Positions 45,325-55,746 are shown, numbered from the stretch's first letter. The stretch is 64,000 bases of DNA from Ceriagrion tenellum (GCA_963169105.1 OY720641.1:77389496-77453495), one strand, 5' to 3'. Translations and numbers: made by a program. The notes: generated by a model from the sequence alone, not told the origin.

Positions 45325-45510
45325 TGAGTCGGGAGTTTGGTTAGAGTACTGGCTTCCCATCTTGAGGGCTGGGGTTCGAATCTCGGCAGTGGTGGAGATT
45401 TCTCAGTCGAATGCCGATACCTAATTAGGTTTTATGTATGGTAATAACTTCAAGTTAAGTATTCCTCCCATCGGATTTTGCAGGAATTCTCTCTGTAGAT
45501 CCCTTGAGTC
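45325..45510 (+). mobile_element. tRNA-derived SINE-like element
   Basis: GAGTTTGGTTAGAGTACTGG (45333 on) is a good A-box region. GGTTCGAATC (45373-45382) is a perfect B box about 30 bases later. The following GGCAGTGG...AGATTT is shared with 55.58-55.66 kb, which makes this a repeat family rather than a lone tRNA gene. It would have been transcribed by RNA polymerase III from the internal boxes and moved by a LINE. Confidence 0.5.
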
Positions 45511-45516
45511 CTCTTG

Positions 45517-46079
45517 TTAAGGAAGTTTGAGCGAGATATTATTTTACCTATAAATAAATGAATTTGGTCTCATTTTAAAGAAAAGTATATCACCCTTCCA
45601 TTGACACCAAAAATTTAACCCCTTGCCTCATTACTTTCCGAGATATTTGCCTGAAAATACCAGCCCTTTTATATGGGAAATGGTACGTGTATGCACTCCA
45701 GAGACACGTCATATTAAAAATGAGGCATTTTCTACACTTAGATCTCGTCAAAAAATCTGCAGTTTGTAGTTTGTGTGTTTTCTCAACTATTTTCGAAAAT
45801 TAATCATATTGTCACCGCAGTAAATTCATCGGGATCACAATAAACCTTCCGTTTTGATGGAGTTTCAAACGTACCGCGTGAAAAAAATGAGTCAAGTGAA
45901 AGACTTATTTAGATATGTCCATTTGATTACTTTCAATTTCTGTAGTGTGAAACTATTTTATTGCACCATTAATAATGCAATATTTAATTCTTGTGTCTCA
46001 TAGTTAGTGAAATTAAAAAGTATATGTCGAATATGGTCTCTATTATGATTTGGGAACTATCTCACTCGCACTACATTAA
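45517..46079 (-). mobile_element. MITE family A, copy A3
   Basis: Reverse-oriented full-length copy. The left end is TTAAGGAAGTTTGAGCGA. The right end GGGAACTATCTCACTCGCACTACATTAA is a mutated version of the other terminus. The internal sequence matches A5 in reverse. The right TTAA (46076-46079) is also the left TTAA of copy A4. Confidence 0.75.
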
Positions 46080-46741
46080 GGTAGTTAGAGCGAGATTGTT
46101 CCCTAGTCATAATGGATACCATATTCTAATCATACTTTTTCAATTCAGCTGCCATAGGGTGCGTGAATTTAATATTGTAGTATGTATTAACGGTGCAATT
46201 ATATACTTTTATATGACAGAAATTCTAAGTAATTAAATACAAATTTCTATATATGTCTTTAACTTGACTTATTTTTTTCACGCGGGAAGTTTAAAACTTC
46301 TTCACAACGGAAGGTGTTTTGTGACCATGAAAGAATTACTGCGGTGACAGTATGATTTTTTTTGAAAAATGGTCGAGAAAACGTACAAACTACACGCTGT
46401 TAATTTTTTACGAGAATAGGTGTAAGAAATTTTTCATTTTTTTTAAGTCACTCTGGAGTGCATACACGTACCATTTCCCATGTAAAAGGACTGGCAGGGT
46501 GGCGATCGTCAGGGAAAACCTGAAATTGTCGGGGAATTTTGAATTTCTGGTAAGGTCGGGGAATTATCTTAACAGTCAGAGAGAAACTGGGATAGGAATC
46601 GTTTTTTTCTACCATTGCGTTTATCGGCCAGTCTTTCCCGCTCTTTATTTCACCTACTAAAACTGAAGTCCGTCGCTGGCGCGCATGGAATAAGCACCCT
46701 TAATTCGTGGAATACTCAGTTGTGAATCCTATTAGTTGTGA

Positions 46742-46968
46742 ATGAATGTTGGCCAGACAGGTAGAAACTTCAACATCAGAACTAATGAGCACAAAAGGTG
46801 TTGGAAAAACTATGATGAAACATCTCTTTTAGCCAAGCACCTGTTACAAACTTCTCATTCCTGCAGATTCCAACCTGAAATTCTCCACTTTGAAAGTAAA
46901 GGCACAAGATTGGACGTTTTAGAATCCCTGGAAATTATACAGTCAGATGTGGATGTTCTCCTACATTT
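46742..46968 (+). mobile_element. Penelope-like GIY-YIG fragment 2
   Basis: The plus frame encodes NVGQTGRNFNIRTNEHKR, then SLLAKHLLQTSHS, and LDVLESLEIIQSD. V-G-Q-T-G-R, R-x-x-E-H, L-A-x-H-L-L-x-T-x-H and the conserved Glu in L-E-S-L-E-I follow the order of the GIY-YIG nuclease of Penelope-like elements. Upstream stops show 5' truncation. About 450 bases downstream on the same strand is a hammerhead-like motif, so 46.7-47.5 kb is probably one truncated Penelope copy with its terminal repeat. The frame runs into C- and T-rich sequence after 46970. Confidence 0.7.
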
Positions 46969-47299
46969 TTCACCCCTCTGCTGTTTCTTGGCCTTTCTCT
47001 CCGGTTTAGTCCGTTCCGCCCCCCCTTTTTCCTCCCTTGGTTTTTCCTGATTTCTCCCAATTTTCTTCCGCCACTAACTCCTCCTTCCCACTCCTCCTCT
47101 AGTCTCCTCCCACTACCCCCCTCCCTCCTCTGATAAGAGATATATAAAATCGTTCGTTCATTCACTCATACCGCTCAGCGGCAAATACTCACATAAATGT
47201 TCATACAGAAAGGTAGAAAGAAAGTGGATAGGAACACATAAAATTTACAAACAAACACAATGGTGGTGTGAAGATGAAATTATGGCCGATTCCAAGCAG

Positions 47300-47302
<3 letters not shown>

Positions 47303-47384
<82 letters not shown>
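47303..47384. repeat. (AT)41 microsatellite
   Basis: Eighty-two bases of uninterrupted AT dinucleotides between the Penelope coding remnant and its hammerhead motif. Open frames across it are meaningless. Confidence 0.95.
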
Positions 47385-47387
<3 letters not shown>

Positions 47388-47412
47388 ATGTACTCTCTTA
47401 CAACTTTGTCTT

Positions 47413-47451
47413 GTACCTGATAATGGCTCTGTGAGCCGAAACGCGTTGTAC
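47413..47451 (+). ncRNA. Hammerhead ribozyme motif in Penelope 3' repeat
   Basis: GTAC, CTGATAA (47417-47423; one change from CTGATGA), T, a perfect helix GGCT-CTGTG-AGCC, GAA (47438-47440), AC-GC-GT, T at 47447, GTAC. The sequence after it (GCAATTGTTTCTCTTA) matches the outer arms of the foldback at 25.13-25.34 kb, so it is the same family. The G-to-A change in the core should abolish cleavage. Confidence 0.55.
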
Positions 47452-48234
47452 GCATTAAAGCAATTTGTGGAAAAGTGCAATTGTTTCTCTTACATTGTGA
47501 ATATTAGTTATTTAGCTGTCAATCAGACGTACAATATATCCCTTTTGTATATCCTTAATGCGATATTTGCCTAGTTGTGTTAAAAATCATGATCACACTG
47601 TGGTGCGCTCATCACAAGGAATCTGAGGCTAAGTTGTGTGGAAAATTTTACCGCGCGTTTTTTTTAACTTCCGATACTCAGGTCGAGAGGTAGATGGAGC
47701 ACACTAGCTTTTAGTAAATACATGCTTGCAGTTCTAAAAATACGAGACGATGAATAGCAAATTTAAAGCCGCTGTAGAAAATTTAATTCACCAGAAAAAA
47801 ATATTCCATTAATAGGTGACCTTTTGGCGATCGGTCGGGGAAGTCTGTAAATCCATCAGGGAATAGTCTTGGAAAAGTCAGGGAATTTAAAAACTGGATA
47901 CCAGTAGCCTCCCTGACTGGTATAATTCGTCAAAATCTCGGAAATTAGTCTGGTCAGGGGCTGATATTTTCGTATATTTGGGAAGGTGAGATATTTTTCT
48001 ATCAAATGAGACCAAAATCATTGAGTTCTCGGTAAAATGATATTTCGCTCAAACTACCTTAAGTGGAGTGCAAAAGATGAATCTTCTAGTCTCTGGTCAT
48101 ATGGGCTCTTTACTGAAGTGGTTGGACGGATTTTCGTTTATGTACAGATTTGCGTGAAAATGTTCCTCCGCATACTCATTCGCAGTACGTATAGATTAAA
48201 GCGAAAAAAATTGAATGTTACCGATTTGGTTTGT

Positions 48235-48684
48235 ACAAACATACATACATTCATACATACCAATCACGCCGTTCCCTTCCGGGGTAGGCACACTCACAAA
48301 GTTTCACTCATTAATACGTATTAGTACACCTAACTCTGCTTCAATAATTTCCTCCGTACTGACCTATCCTTGCAAACCTCTTTTGCCTCATTTACCCCCA
48401 TACACTGCTTCATACACGCCGTCCTGTTTTTAAGACTCCTAATATTCCTCCTAAGAATTTCCTCAACCACATTCAACCACAAATTTCTCGGCCTACCTCT
48501 ACATCTCGCATCATTCATTTCAGTCTTAAATATCTGTTTCGTTATTCCATTCTCATCCATTCTCTCAACATGGCCGAGCCAACGAAGCACATTCCCTTCA
48601 TATATGTCCATTACTAGAGAATTTAACTCACATTCATTTATTACCCACACATTCCTGACCCTATCCATCCTACTTTTTCCGCAA
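48235..48684 (-). mobile_element. RTE-like LINE family R, 3'-end copy with 11-bp duplication
   Basis: The minus strand encodes GNVLRWLGHVERMDENGITK, GRPRNLWLNVVEE and CMKQCMGVNEAKEVCKD, homologous to 38.06-38.34 kb and 60.18-60.45 kb. The 3' end on the minus strand is TATG-repeat-rich. ATTTGGTTTGT occurs at 48224-48234 and 48685-48695 and is the target-site duplication. The copy is 5'-truncated within the C-terminal region. Confidence 0.85.
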
Positions 48685-48807
48685 ATTTGGTTTGTTGGCT
48701 CTTTAATTCTATTTTAACACGTAGCCTTTCGTAGTTGTCATGTATTTCGGAATAATTCGATGGCATATTTTCAGGTTTTCTCGTTAACGCGAAGATATGC
48801 CTTCATG

Positions 48808-49293
48808 GGATTATAATTGGCAGAATAAGGCATATTGTCCAGGAGGAACCGCTTCAGGAAAGGATAGAGACATCTAGGCTGAAATGGTTTGGGCAAATAA
48901 AGAGGATGAAACCTGACAGAATGTCGAGGAAGATGGACGAAATGGAAATTCAAGGGAAACGGCCTCGAGGAAGAGCAAGGGGATAGATGGTTTAAAGTCG
49001 TGGAAGAGAGAAACGGGTGGGAGGATTGGAAAGCAGTGAGAGAAAATAAATGGTGAGAGGGCAGACAAAAGTGGAAAAGATTGCATACAAAGAAGAGCCT
49101 GCCAGTGGCTGGAAACTGTAATAGATGATGATGATATTATTATAAAGGTTCCTATTAAATACCAAAGTACCATGCCGAATAAAAAACACGTATTTACACG
49201 TGGTTTTCGCCTAAATTTCGAATTACTCACCGTAAACCCAAGTCATAACAATACTTTCACTGAGCCGACAATGTTAAAATACATTTCTTACGT
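48808..49293 (+). mobile_element. LINE family B, copy B1 (3' end)
   Basis: The plus frame reads RIRHIVQEEPLQERIETSR, LKWFGQIKRM, SRKMDEMEIQGKRPRGRARG and then stops. A further frame ends in EEPASGWKL. This is the C terminus of a non-LTR reverse transcriptase. The 3' untranslated part (GATGATGATATTATTATAA through TTTTCGCCTAAATTTCG to about 49293) is nearly the same as the inverted copy at 58.21-58.39 kb. Confidence 0.75.
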
Positions 49294-49315
49294 ATAAACG
49301 TATAAACGCGTAGAT

Positions 49316-49610
49316 AAACGAGGATTGGGAACAGTGAGAGAAGAGAAATGGCGGATAGAAAAAAGTGGAAAGGATAGAATAAAAGCATAGGAGGATAGAA
49401 AGAAAGTGGAAAGGCTTATGTACGAAGCAGACCCGGACATTGGCTGGAAAGTGTAATAGATGATGATATTATTATAACGGTTCCTGATAAATATCGAGAT
49501 ATCTCGCCGTATTATAATCACGTCTTTATATACGGTTTTCGCTTAAATATCGGATTCCGCACCGTAAACTCTAGCCGTAACAATGGTCTAATTCAAGACG
49601 GCAGTTTTAA
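49316..49610 (+). mobile_element. LINE family B, copy B3 (3' end, diverged)
   Basis: Lies just downstream of B1 in the same orientation. GAGGATTGGGAACAGTGAGAG corresponds to the end of B1's coding part. GGCTGGAAAGTGTAATAGAT and the CGGTTTTCGCTTAAATATCG-like 3' region follow. It is more diverged from B1 than B2 is. Confidence 0.65.
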
Positions 49611-49676
49611 AATATAAATCTTGCAACTATTATATCATAATGTGCATGGTTAATTCCTTCGTATAGGCCGATGCAC

Positions 49677-50238
49677 ATAAGGTAGTTTGAGCGAGGTAGT
49701 TCCCTATTCAAAATAAAGACCATGTTCGAATGTTACATTTTAATTTCACCTGCTGTGGGACGCATGAATAAAATATTGCATTATTTATGGTGCAATAATA
49801 TTGTTTTACATGACAGAAATTGTAAGTAATTAAATGAAAATATCTAAATAAGCCTTTAACTTGACTCATTTTTTTCACGCGGTACGTTTGAAACTCCATC
49901 AAAGCGGAAGGTTTATTGTGATCCCGAAGAATTTACCGCGGTAACATTATGATTAATTTTCAAAAATATTCGAGAAAACATACCAACTACATAATGTTAA
50001 TTTTTTGACGAGATTTAGGTGTTAACAAGTCTTCATATTTTGAATAAGCTCTCTTTAGAGTTCAAACACGTGCCATTTCCCATGTAAAAAGGCTGGTATT
50101 TTTGGCAAATACCTCGGAAAGTAATTTGGTAAGGGGTTGAATTTTTGGTGTCATTGGAAGGATTAGATATTTTTCCTTAAAATGATACCAAATTTATTGA
50201 TTTATTGGTGATATGATATTTCGCTCAAACTACCTTAA
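49677..50238 (+). mobile_element. MITE family A, copy A5 (complete)
   Basis: Terminal inverted repeats TAAGGTAGTTTGAGCGA (49678-49694) and TCGCTCAAACTACCTTA (50221-50237) are a perfect 17-bp pair. They are flanked by ATAA on the left and TTAA on the right. The 562-base body is non-coding and is the reference for the split or partial copies at 10.0, 13.5, 42.5, 45.5 and 46.1 kb. TTAA flanks suggest mobilisation by a piggyBac-type transposase. The terminal bases are not typical piggyBac CCC ends. Confidence 0.85.
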
Positions 50239-50554
50239 GTTAAGTGTTGTCCTAGAAATTTATCGACTTTTCAAATTATTAACATGTGCACTCTACGACT
50301 CACAATTCACGCTCCATCCACCTTCAGAATTATGTCTCGATGTTGATAGTATGCCCAAGGCTAATATGTAGCATCTACCGCACACCTTAATCTTAAGGTC
50401 GGGAGAGGATAAATACTAATCAACAGCGTTCGAATGAAGGAATTCGGCCATTTTGTACTGCGTATTCGACGGCATGAGCTCACATCTTGCGGGATGTCCA
50501 AAGAATGTTGTTTAGTTTCTCTCGAAATAATTCTTTGAAATTTGATAAGTACGG

Positions 50555-50989
50555 TAAATGTGTGAAAATATTCGTGTGAAGTGTGCCAGTCAATGGATTA
50601 GAATCATGGACCATTAGAAAGGCCGACCAGAATACGTTAGAAGCCCTCGAAACCTGGTGCTCTAGGAGCATGCTGAAGATGAAATGGAAGAACAAAATAA
50701 GAAGTGATGAAGTGTACAGAAGAGTAGAAGAGAAGAGGACCATATGGAATACCGATCAGAAAAGAAGAACAAGATGGATTGGACGCACCCTGAAACACAA
50801 TGGGTTTGTGAAGAGCATAATTGAAGGCAAAATAGAGGGAAAAGTCCCCAGAGGCCAGGAATAAGTTCAGGGACCAAATAAAGAGGAAGGTGGAAGAGAC
50901 ACTAGGAGGTATGGGAACTAGCATTAGATAGGGAAGGGCGGAGGGCTACTGTCAACCAATCTTAGGATGGAACAACCAATAAATGAATG
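50555..50989 (+). mobile_element. 5'-truncated LINE with 8-bp duplication
   Basis: The plus frame reads KIFV-stop-SVPVNGLESWTIRKADQ, then TWCSRSMLKMKW, RRVEEKRTIW, IIEGKIEGKVPRGQE and a short tail ending near ATAAATGAATGA. This is the non-LTR reverse-transcriptase C terminus, related in layout to 7.8-8.7 kb. AAGTACGG at 50547-50554 and 50990-50997 brackets the insert exactly as a target-site duplication. Confidence 0.82.
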
Positions 50990-51379
50990 AAGTACGGAAG
51001 GAGGTGAGTCTTTGCTGGATAGTTGTGAGGCAACGAGATATCTGGTCGATGGTGGAAATCCGAGACGAAATCAATGCCGCGAGATTTTTGGAAGTTCTTC
51101 AATAACAATAAAAATGTATTGCTTCCAAGTTGTTGGGATGGAACCCTTCTTGTGAGCTCGATGGTTCGGGGAATAAAAGAATTGAATCTAGATAGAAGCC
51201 GAGAAGCATGCGGCGATTTTTTCTCTGCGCTCTCTGTTTGAATATCAATAACCAGGGGAGTTCTTTGCCCGGATTCCCCGTTGGGCCAGGGCTGCCTATT
51301 GTGCGCCTGAGAGCGGAATGGCGGGAAAATATATACGTATATGAAAAAGAAAACTTTTTATTGCTCGACTGTGAAGGTT

Positions 51380-51660
51380 AAGGGTGGAGCTTTCCTGTCT
51401 TTCAAAGTAACCTTGAAAACGCTCAGCTTCTTGTGGCACAGAGTCGCTCTTATGCGTAGTGGATACTTGACGAATTTGCCAATGGGATGATGGCAACAAT
51501 TTTCCGGGTTGCGTCCGCGTATGTTGTTGGGTATCACAACAGTTTCGCCAGCTATCCTGCTGGCGTCTTCAGGTGAAGGATAGCGAGAAGGTTTTTGGTT
51601 ATATAGGAGAGATTTGGCGCCAAAAAATGACCAATACTTCGTACAACCATGGAGCAGCAT
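51380..51660 (-). mobile_element. Probable Penelope-like terminal repeat
   Basis: On the minus strand this block includes a strong stem-loop (GCCAGC/GCTGGC) between CTGAAGA and GAAAC. CAACAACATACGCGGACGC and the rest of a non-coding repeat follow. The arrangement parallels the hammerhead-bearing repeats at 25, 41 and 47 kb. The remaining minus open frames carry no domain. The call depends mainly on the ribozyme-like core. Confidence 0.4.
51540..51574 (-). ncRNA. Hammerhead-like core with strong helix II
   Basis: Minus strand: CTGAAGA (51566-51572; the fifth base of the core is variable in hammerheads), helix II of GCCAGC/GCTGGC with a six-base loop, then GAAAC (51542-51546). Helix III and the cleavage triplet are unclear, because the sequence after GAAAC gives TGTTG. 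Stem I is also not convincing. Partial match only. Confidence 0.35.
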
Positions 51661-53398
51661 CGTGATTGCGCGGGAGTCTTACTACTCTTTTCCATGCACA
51701 GTGTAAGGGGTATCCATCTTCCCTGTTTCTCTTCTCCAATGAATTTCAACAGAAGGTACTGCTCCGTAACGAGTGGTCTATTATTTCACGAAAATTACAA
51801 TTTGTTTTTCCACTTTGAATTGTGTCAAATTCCCCGGCACACGTTTGTCTCATTGCTCCAGCTTTTCAGCGCTGGAGTTTGAATACTCCTGCATTCTGAA
51901 ACGGCTCTCTTTAAATGGTGAATTTGTTCATGCATCTACTCCCACGGATACATGCGTCGTGTAAATACGATGTGTGAAAATGTCGTGTAAACCTCATTCT
52001 AAATTGCACTGTTAGCAAAAACAGTCTACTTGAAATTAATAGAATCAGCTTCAAATATGTAAAAATTCATCTTGAAAGGTAATTTGCATCGCATGTGGTA
52101 CTCTACAACATTTTTCATTCTGATAGCGCTTTATCTGGCTTAGGATCCACCCCTTATTATATGTATTGCCTGCGTTTCAAAGCATTGTTTTTGTGAGACA
52201 AAGACGGCCGGAACTGGATTACATCTCCCACAATGATTATGGTGCTAATTGACATTTTCCATGAGTAGACTAGCCTCAAGGGAACGAGTGATCTTCAAAA
52301 TTATGTAGTTCAGTGGACTGAGCTCCGGATTCTATGTTGACGCCATGTCACCGAGGGCCTTCGAAATTTTATTCGTCGCGCCACATAAATCACATTATGA
52401 TGAAGTTGGTGATATAAATAATACCGCACAACCAAGGAACTGCCTGAACTCTTTTCGTTAGCCGTGTTTACACGATACATGTACCCGCGGAAGTAGATGA
52501 ATGAACAAATTCACCAACTACACCGTGTGAACGCGTAAAATTGCGCTAATGCATGAACGCGTGGACATAAATGGACCCCGTTCTGATTCGGAGCATTTGT
52601 CCAGACACTTGCTTGTGCGGGCACAGGTACCTTATATACTCGCCCTTAGTAACGTAATCAAAATCATTTTACTTGAAATTGATAGAATCGATTTCAGCTA
52701 TGTGAAATTTTATCTGGAAGGGTAATTTACATCGGATATAGTACTCTCAACATTTTCACTTGTTATTTTTCTGAAGGTTACGCCTGTGCATTGGATTCAG
52801 TTGTACCCATTCGAAAAGTAATGAAAATTATACATTGTGTTTGTATGTTATCTTTCAGAATTGTATTTATCGCTATTAGTTAACTGCATTCGAAAAAGCA
52901 TGAATCCTTAACGCTCGTGGTTACATTGTTGGTATAAACTATATTATGGTGGTATTACACCAGATTTTTTTAAATCCCCCGACAGTATTGCCGTACAGGT
53001 TTGATAATGGCGGCCTTGAAACAAAGGTGAGACTTGTCGCTGTCCATTCTTTGTTATCAGTCAAATATCGTCTACAGTGTGTAAACATAAAATGTGTAAA
53101 TTCCGTGGGGAATATATTTTGCAGTTTGATGATTTTAGTGTCAGAAATCATTTTGAGATAACCTTGTCGAGGGAAAATTTCGAGAAATCAAGTACGAAAG
53201 GTAAGGATGACTCTATTTCGCCATAAAGGCGAAGTATTATTTAGCTCCAAACGAGGAGTTTCTAGAATTTTTGTCGTCGAGAAAGGGCTCTTTGCTCCCT
53301 ATTTTGTAACAGTTTATAGTGGAAATATTTATTCTTCAAAATATTTGAAATTTTTGGAATATTATCTGAGATACTTGTGAATGAGATACTTTCGCTTT
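51661..53398. other. Intergenic, no supported gene
   Basis: AT-rich with short frames. A pair of loosely similar segments (CTTGAAATTAATAGAATCAGC at about 52031 and CTTGAAATTGATAGAATCG at about 52673) suggests an old duplication. No coding evidence. Confidence 0.45.
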
Positions 53399-53707
53399 CC
53401 CTTTCGCTGCGGTCAAACTGCATGGACTCTCCAGTCCCTGTGCGGCGAAAAAGTGAACGATCATTTACTTCGGAACAGAAAATATTGTCCTCGTTGCACT
53501 TGCAACTCAGTAGTCACTCACACTCCCGGGAAGGGATTAGTACAATGTATAACGATGAACTAGACAAATGGAATTCGCAGAAAAAGAGAAAGTTCGGAGG
53601 CGTGGATAGGAACGGTAAGAACGACCACTTGCCAATGGAACGTAGGAGCTACGTTCACAGTAGTCAACCGGGTGAACGTATCTGCTACGTTCACAGCAGC
53701 GAAAGGG
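53399..53707. mobile_element. 309-bp piggyBac-like MITE
   Basis: CCCTTTCGCTGC at 53399-53410 and its exact inverse GCAGCGAAAGGG at 53696-53707, the right end followed by TTAA (53708-53711). The left flank is CTTT rather than TTAA, presumably mutated. CCCTTT termini next to TTAA are typical of piggyBac elements. Near the right end, GCTACGTTCACAG occurs twice with an inverted GTGAACGTA between (53648-53696), as subterminal repeats. The 157-residue open frame spanning this block is an accident of the repeat and not a gene. Confidence 0.75.
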
Positions 53708-53711
53708 TTAA

Positions 53712-55579
53712 AGTTTGGAAAAACGTTTCATTTTATGCGATTTTCAATTATCAGAAGATTTTCTTAGTTATATCGGGGGTTTCGTATGTATTTTTGGTCT
53801 ATAAGCGTTCCTCAGGGCCATTAATTTTATGGTCAGAAATTAAAATTTGAATAGTCGTTGATTTTTCCGCCTGAAAAATGAAAATTTGCTCTTTGGCATC
53901 TTTTACACAACCGCTCGTTTCTCGTCTTTCCACTGACGTAACTATTATCTTTCGCATTCTACGAAATAAAGGTGAGCTTTTCTAGAAAGAACTGAACTGA
54001 AACTAGAACTGTCTCAGCTCGATAAATTGTCCCCCTTTGTTCTGGTCCTCCCTTAGCCTCTAGCTCTTCGCTCCCTTGGCCGCCAATATTTCCTGCTCCT
54101 TTTCGACTCCTCATATTTCCCCCCTTGTCTCATTTTGCCATCCCAAAGGTCTATCCTTTTCCTCCCTCTCCCACCCACTTAACCAGCGTTCGCCTTTCTA
54201 TCGCAGCCTTCATCATCCCATTAAGTGCTTATACACCGTGCATCCACTTTTTTGGCCTCTTTTCGACTCCCTCCACCAAATTTCATTTGTTTTTCGATGC
54301 TACGTGCCATGTTAAAGGTATAAATAGTCTCCTTAATGTTTTCACTTTGAATACCTATCGTAAATCCCTTAACTTAGTTAAATTTTCTTGTTTAAAATCG
54401 ATTTCCCAACTATTTTGTTCTTAATTAATCACGTTTCATCATAATGCTGCCAGTATCTTAAACTGTTCCACCTTTTCAAATTGTATGCCTTTTCGTCATT
54501 GAGTTAGCTTAGCCTTAGGTTTAGTTATATTAATAATTGTGAGTTCTGTGAAGTGTGTTTATTGAAGACATTCATACTTCATCACCTTGCTTCAATATTT
54601 AAAGGCCTCAAGTCTCAGATTCTATTCTTAAATCTTCTTTAAGCAGGAGTATTAATTTTTTTATCTTCGGATTTTTTCTGACTGGAACACATCCTCTGTA
54701 ATTTTATTGTTACTTCATGTTGTTCGTGAATTAGGTTCTAGTAATTGGAGAAGTGGTCAATGCGCTTTTAACTGAATAGCATTATGCTTTATCTTCGAAT
54801 ATTGGAAAAAATATTATGTCGAATCACCAACGTGCAAAATTTCTGCTCACGCGTCAAATTCGTAGTTCTTGTTATTGATGATCAAACTTTAGTCAATAGG
54901 ACATGTGAAGTTTTGTGCCATTATTATTACGATGTCGGATTTCATCCTAAATATGTTTCTGTTTAGCTCGAAACTTAGGTATGCGGCTGATGATGATGCT
55001 ACTTAAACGCGTCTTTATGATACTGATTGTGAATCTTTTGTAAAATTCCTTTTGCTTTAGGCCTCGTGAAATGTGTCTAATATTTAAGTTTAATTATAAT
55101 AATGAGACCGGATATGAGACTCAACTTGATATTGTATCGCCTCTACTGATTGTGACTTCCTCTTGCGGTGACAGACTCGAAACATGCATTTCTCTCGGCG
55201 TATGTACTTCAATAATTGTGGACATTTCCGATCGGAATTCCCATAAACTCTGGTCAGTAGAATGCAGGAAAGGCCAAGCACTATTCTTCATATCAATTTT
55301 GCTGGTGGGCAATGGACGTGATGAACCAAACCATTTGCCTCTATCTGTTCCATCTATTTAACTAGTTTCACGTATTTTGAAACTTATTTTTTGACCCCTG
55401 TAAATGTTGAAGGCGGTGTATGTATCTAGACCGTTGTCGAGTGGGTACCAGGTCTAATTTGCTACGTATCCTCCTAAAAGAATCATTGAAATCCTAATGG
55501 AGTGCTATAACATCCTAGATATGTATATTTGTCAAGGTGAGGGAATGAGACCGGGTGCCTCAACCGTGATCTCACGCGT
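53712..55579. other. Intergenic, no supported gene
   Basis: C- and T-rich to about 54310, then AT-rich. A 96-residue plus frame at 55071-55361 has no recognisable domain. Confidence 0.45.
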
Positions 55580-55665
55580 GTTAGGGAATCGGGTTGGTGC
55601 GAACGCTGGTTTCTCATCCCGAGAGCCGGGGTTCTATTGCAGGCAGTGGAAAAGATTTTTCCGTG
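55580..55665 (+). mobile_element. tRNA-derived SINE-like element, second copy
   Basis: GAGAGCCGGGGTTCTATTGC and the following GGCAGTGGAAAAGATTTTTC align with the 45.33-kb element (GAGGGCTGGGGTTCGAATC, GGCAGTGG...AGATTTCTC). The B box is degraded (TTCTATTGC) and the A-box side is weak. A diverged copy. Confidence 0.4.
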
Positions 55666-55746
55666 AAATCATTATCTCTGCTTGGTTTTCGTGTGGAGAG
55701 CACTTCGAATGCACTACTCCTTTGGTCGATTCGGACGTTTGACTTC

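Larger units (their letters stand above)
46495..47915. mobile_element. CAGGG-ended TIR element inserted in MITE A4
   Basis: Starts CAGGGTGGC and ends GCCTCCCTG. The reverse complement of the end is CAGGGAGGC, so eight of nine terminal bases match. ACTGG flanks it on both sides (46490-46494, 47916-47920). TCAGGGA and GGGGAATT motifs recur near both ends. Removing it with one ACTGG restores the MITE order seen in A5. Inside lies a Penelope-like fragment, so the 1.4 kb is itself composite. The CAGGG termini resemble hAT-type ends, but a hAT would give an 8-bp duplication. Confidence 0.65.
46076..48062 (+). mobile_element. MITE family A, copy A4 (split by insertion)
   Basis: Starts TTAAGGTAGTTAGAGCGA and ends TCGCTCAAACTACCTTAA (48045-48062). 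The body matches A5 except for the 1.4-kb element at 46495-47915. It lies head-to-head with A3, sharing one TTAA, so the second element used the same or a regenerated target. Confidence 0.8.

Noticed and set aside
47201..47480. Minus-strand open frames rich in Tyr-Ile repeats
   Set aside because: They are translations of an (AT)41 microsatellite.
53377..53850. 157-residue plus-strand open frame as a gene
   Set aside because: It spans a 309-bp MITE with piggyBac-like inverted ends, and its repeated residues reflect subterminal DNA repeats.
54970..55000. GAAAC and CTGATGATGATG close together as a ribozyme
   Set aside because: The order is reversed relative to a hammerhead and no helices fit.
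55071..55361. 96-residue plus-strand open frame as a small gene
   Set aside because: No domain, signal peptide or repeat support, and comparable frames exist on the opposite strand.
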